5,557 nucleotides of DNA from contig CAKRON010000131.1 in the NCBI GenBank assembly GCA_934373455.1, positions 1-5,557 on the forward strand. The letters are read 5' to 3'. A program made the position numbers and the translations under genes. The notes beneath the pieces are model-generated. The model did not search any database, was not told the origin of the DNA, and was given only the letters and a program-made list of their open reading frames with translations. Shown here one piece after another: positions 4,346-5,557 of this stretch (within the stretch, counting starts at the first letter, position 1; every line of letters starts with the position of its first letter). Source of the DNA: an uncultured Marvinbryantia sp. (GTDB lineage Bacteria > Bacillota > Clostridia > Lachnospirales > Lachnospiraceae).

Positions 4346-5557
4346 TCAGCCTTCAAAGCCAAATAACTTGAGCGCATTGCCGCGCCAGATCTGTCCGGCC
4401 GTATAACAGGCCTCTTCACAGCTTAGGTAACCCTCCTGGCACATCTCTGAGAGCACTTCCGCCACCACCCGGCGGAATGCCAAAACAGCACCGTAACTTT
4501 CTTCAGAAGTCCAGGTATCACAGCCCCAGAGGATACGATTGTTTCCACCAATCTCCAATGCTTCCCGCAGGAATCGTTTCGCTGCCGATGTGCTGATAAG
4601 GGGCAGCCAGCAGAGATCTGCATAGACGTTTGGATAATTATGGAGAAGTCCCAGGAGATCGTCCATCCATGGGTAGCCTCCATGGAACAAATCAAACTTG
4701 GTGTCCGGCAAAGCCTCAATGAGGTACTTCAGATAAATCGGCGATGTGTCATTCATGGTGCCAAGTCCCGTATGAATTTGAACCACCAAGCCATATTCTC
4801 CCGCCAATCGGCAGATGTAGTAAACCATATATTCATAGAAGTCCCTGTAGGCTGCTTCTGTAGGATTTTCCTGACCATAGGCGGCAGCAGCACGGCTTTT
4901 GTTAAAATTCCGTACTCGGTTGCCCTCATCTGCCCTCATCATAGGCAATCGCAAATTTTAAGACACTGTATTGCCGGATATACTGGCTGATCATCTCCAG
5001 GTAATCATCAAAGTTCTTTTCGTATACGCCAGGAATATACATGGAAGGATTGTTTCCGTTATGATCTTTTCGCGATTTACAGTTGCAAACAGCAAACATA
5101 TTGCAACGAAGCACTGGCACAAACAACTTTCCAGTACTTTCCACCTGACCGGGATGGGTATAATTGTCCAACAGAATCCGATCATATCGGCACTGTTCCT
5201 CCAGAATGCGAAGATGATAGTTAGAATCCTCATAAGCTCTATCAATAGCCCTGTCCAATTCTTTCAGATGCGCAGTATCCACTGGCAAATTATATATATC
5301 TGAAATGGCACAGCGTAACCAGTAGAAATAACTGTTACTGCAGTTTCGCAGCAAAAACTCCTGTACTGCCTGTGCATCATCTGGATAGGTATCCATCCAG
5401 CTGCAATAGCTGTGATCATATAAAAATTTTAACCCCATATTCTGAAACTGGTCATCAGGTAAATGGTGACAATGAGTATCGATTCCGCGGAGACCGTCCA
5501 AATGCTGCAAAATAGCCGCACTGACGACGTCTCGATTCGGGATATATTCTGTATTTT
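4346..5557 (-). pseudogene. Amidohydrolase_2-type metal hydrolase, frameshifted and cut by the window edge
   Basis: A TIM-barrel amidohydrolase (PF04909-like, COG2159 flavour). The reading frame is open to the right edge with no start, so the 5' end lies outside. The first part ends at TGA 4926-4928; the second part, in another frame, runs to TGA 4346-4348. Between them the 10-mer TGCCCTCATC is repeated exactly in tandem (4921-4940). Removing one copy joins the parts as A-Y-D-E-G-N-R-V-R into about 399 visible residues. In that restored protein the metal-binding H-x-H is at about 28-30 (I-D-T-H-C-H-H), the next His at about 258 (Q-I-H-T-G), another at about 288 (F-H-G-G-Y-P-W) and the catalytic Asp at about 343 (W-G-C-D-T-W). 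The metal and catalytic ligands I could identify are thus intact apart from the frameshift. The frameshift separates the H-x-H from the other ligands, so neither half should be active alone. The VOC gene follows 114 bases downstream on the same strand. The substrate is unknown; FluG-like or uronate-isomerase-like relatives are possible. Confidence 0.85.
4921..4940. repeat. Exact 10-bp tandem duplication inside the amidohydrolase gene
   Basis: TGCCCTCATC occurs twice without a gap (4921-4930 and 4931-4940). Ten is not a multiple of three, so the extra copy shifts the frame and produces the TGA at 4926-4928. Loss of one copy would restore the gene. It is typical of replication slippage. Confidence 0.95.

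Noticed and set aside
4640..5303. Plus-strand open frames over the amidohydrolase
   Set aside because: They are antisense to conserved metal-binding motifs and lack ribosome binding sites.
1..5557. CRISPR array, tRNA, rRNA, or a defence or toxin system
   Set aside because: No regularly spaced repeats, no tRNA- or rRNA-like segments and no toxin-antitoxin or defence protein families were recognised on either strand.

Overview
The window looks like chromosome of a low-to-moderate G+C anaerobic Firmicute, most likely a gut clostridium of the Lachnospiraceae type. I infer this from strong AGGAGG/GGAGG ribosome binding sites, TTGACA/TATAAT-type promoters and the protein flavour. No species can be named from the sequence alone.

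Layout, left to right. (1) Positions 1-110 hold a nested inverted-repeat element, with perfect 11-bp outer arms and perfect 10-bp inner arms, that covers the last codons and stop of a TetR-family regulator. (2) The TetR gene (96-659, minus) starts at a TTG behind a perfect Shine-Dalgarno. Its own promoter carries a perfect 15-bp palindrome, the probable autoregulatory operator. (3) An ADP-ribosylglycohydrolase (DraG/ARH-type) gene (771-1793, minus) has its own -10 box. (4) A MATE-family efflux transporter (1869-3212, minus) ends in an intrinsic terminator that overlaps the promoter region of the ADP-ribosylglycohydrolase gene. (5) A compact 159-bp divergent region carries back-to-back promoters for the MATE gene (minus) and an Lrp/AsnC-family regulator (3372-3830, plus). 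(6) Two minus-strand genes are both broken by a single lesion. A VOC/glyoxalase-like gene (3852-4231) has a one-base deletion. An amidohydrolase_2-type gene (4346 to beyond the right edge) has an exact 10-bp tandem duplication that causes a frameshift.

How the genes may work together: the Lrp-like protein is the obvious candidate regulator of itself and of the divergent MATE pump. The TetR protein probably controls itself and perhaps unseen genes to the left. The VOC and amidohydrolase genes look like neighbours from one small catabolic or detoxification locus that has decayed, or been switched off, by small indels. I found no convincing new multi-gene system. The most unusual items are the nested palindrome at the left edge and the 10-bp tandem duplication that splits the amidohydrolase and could in principle revert.
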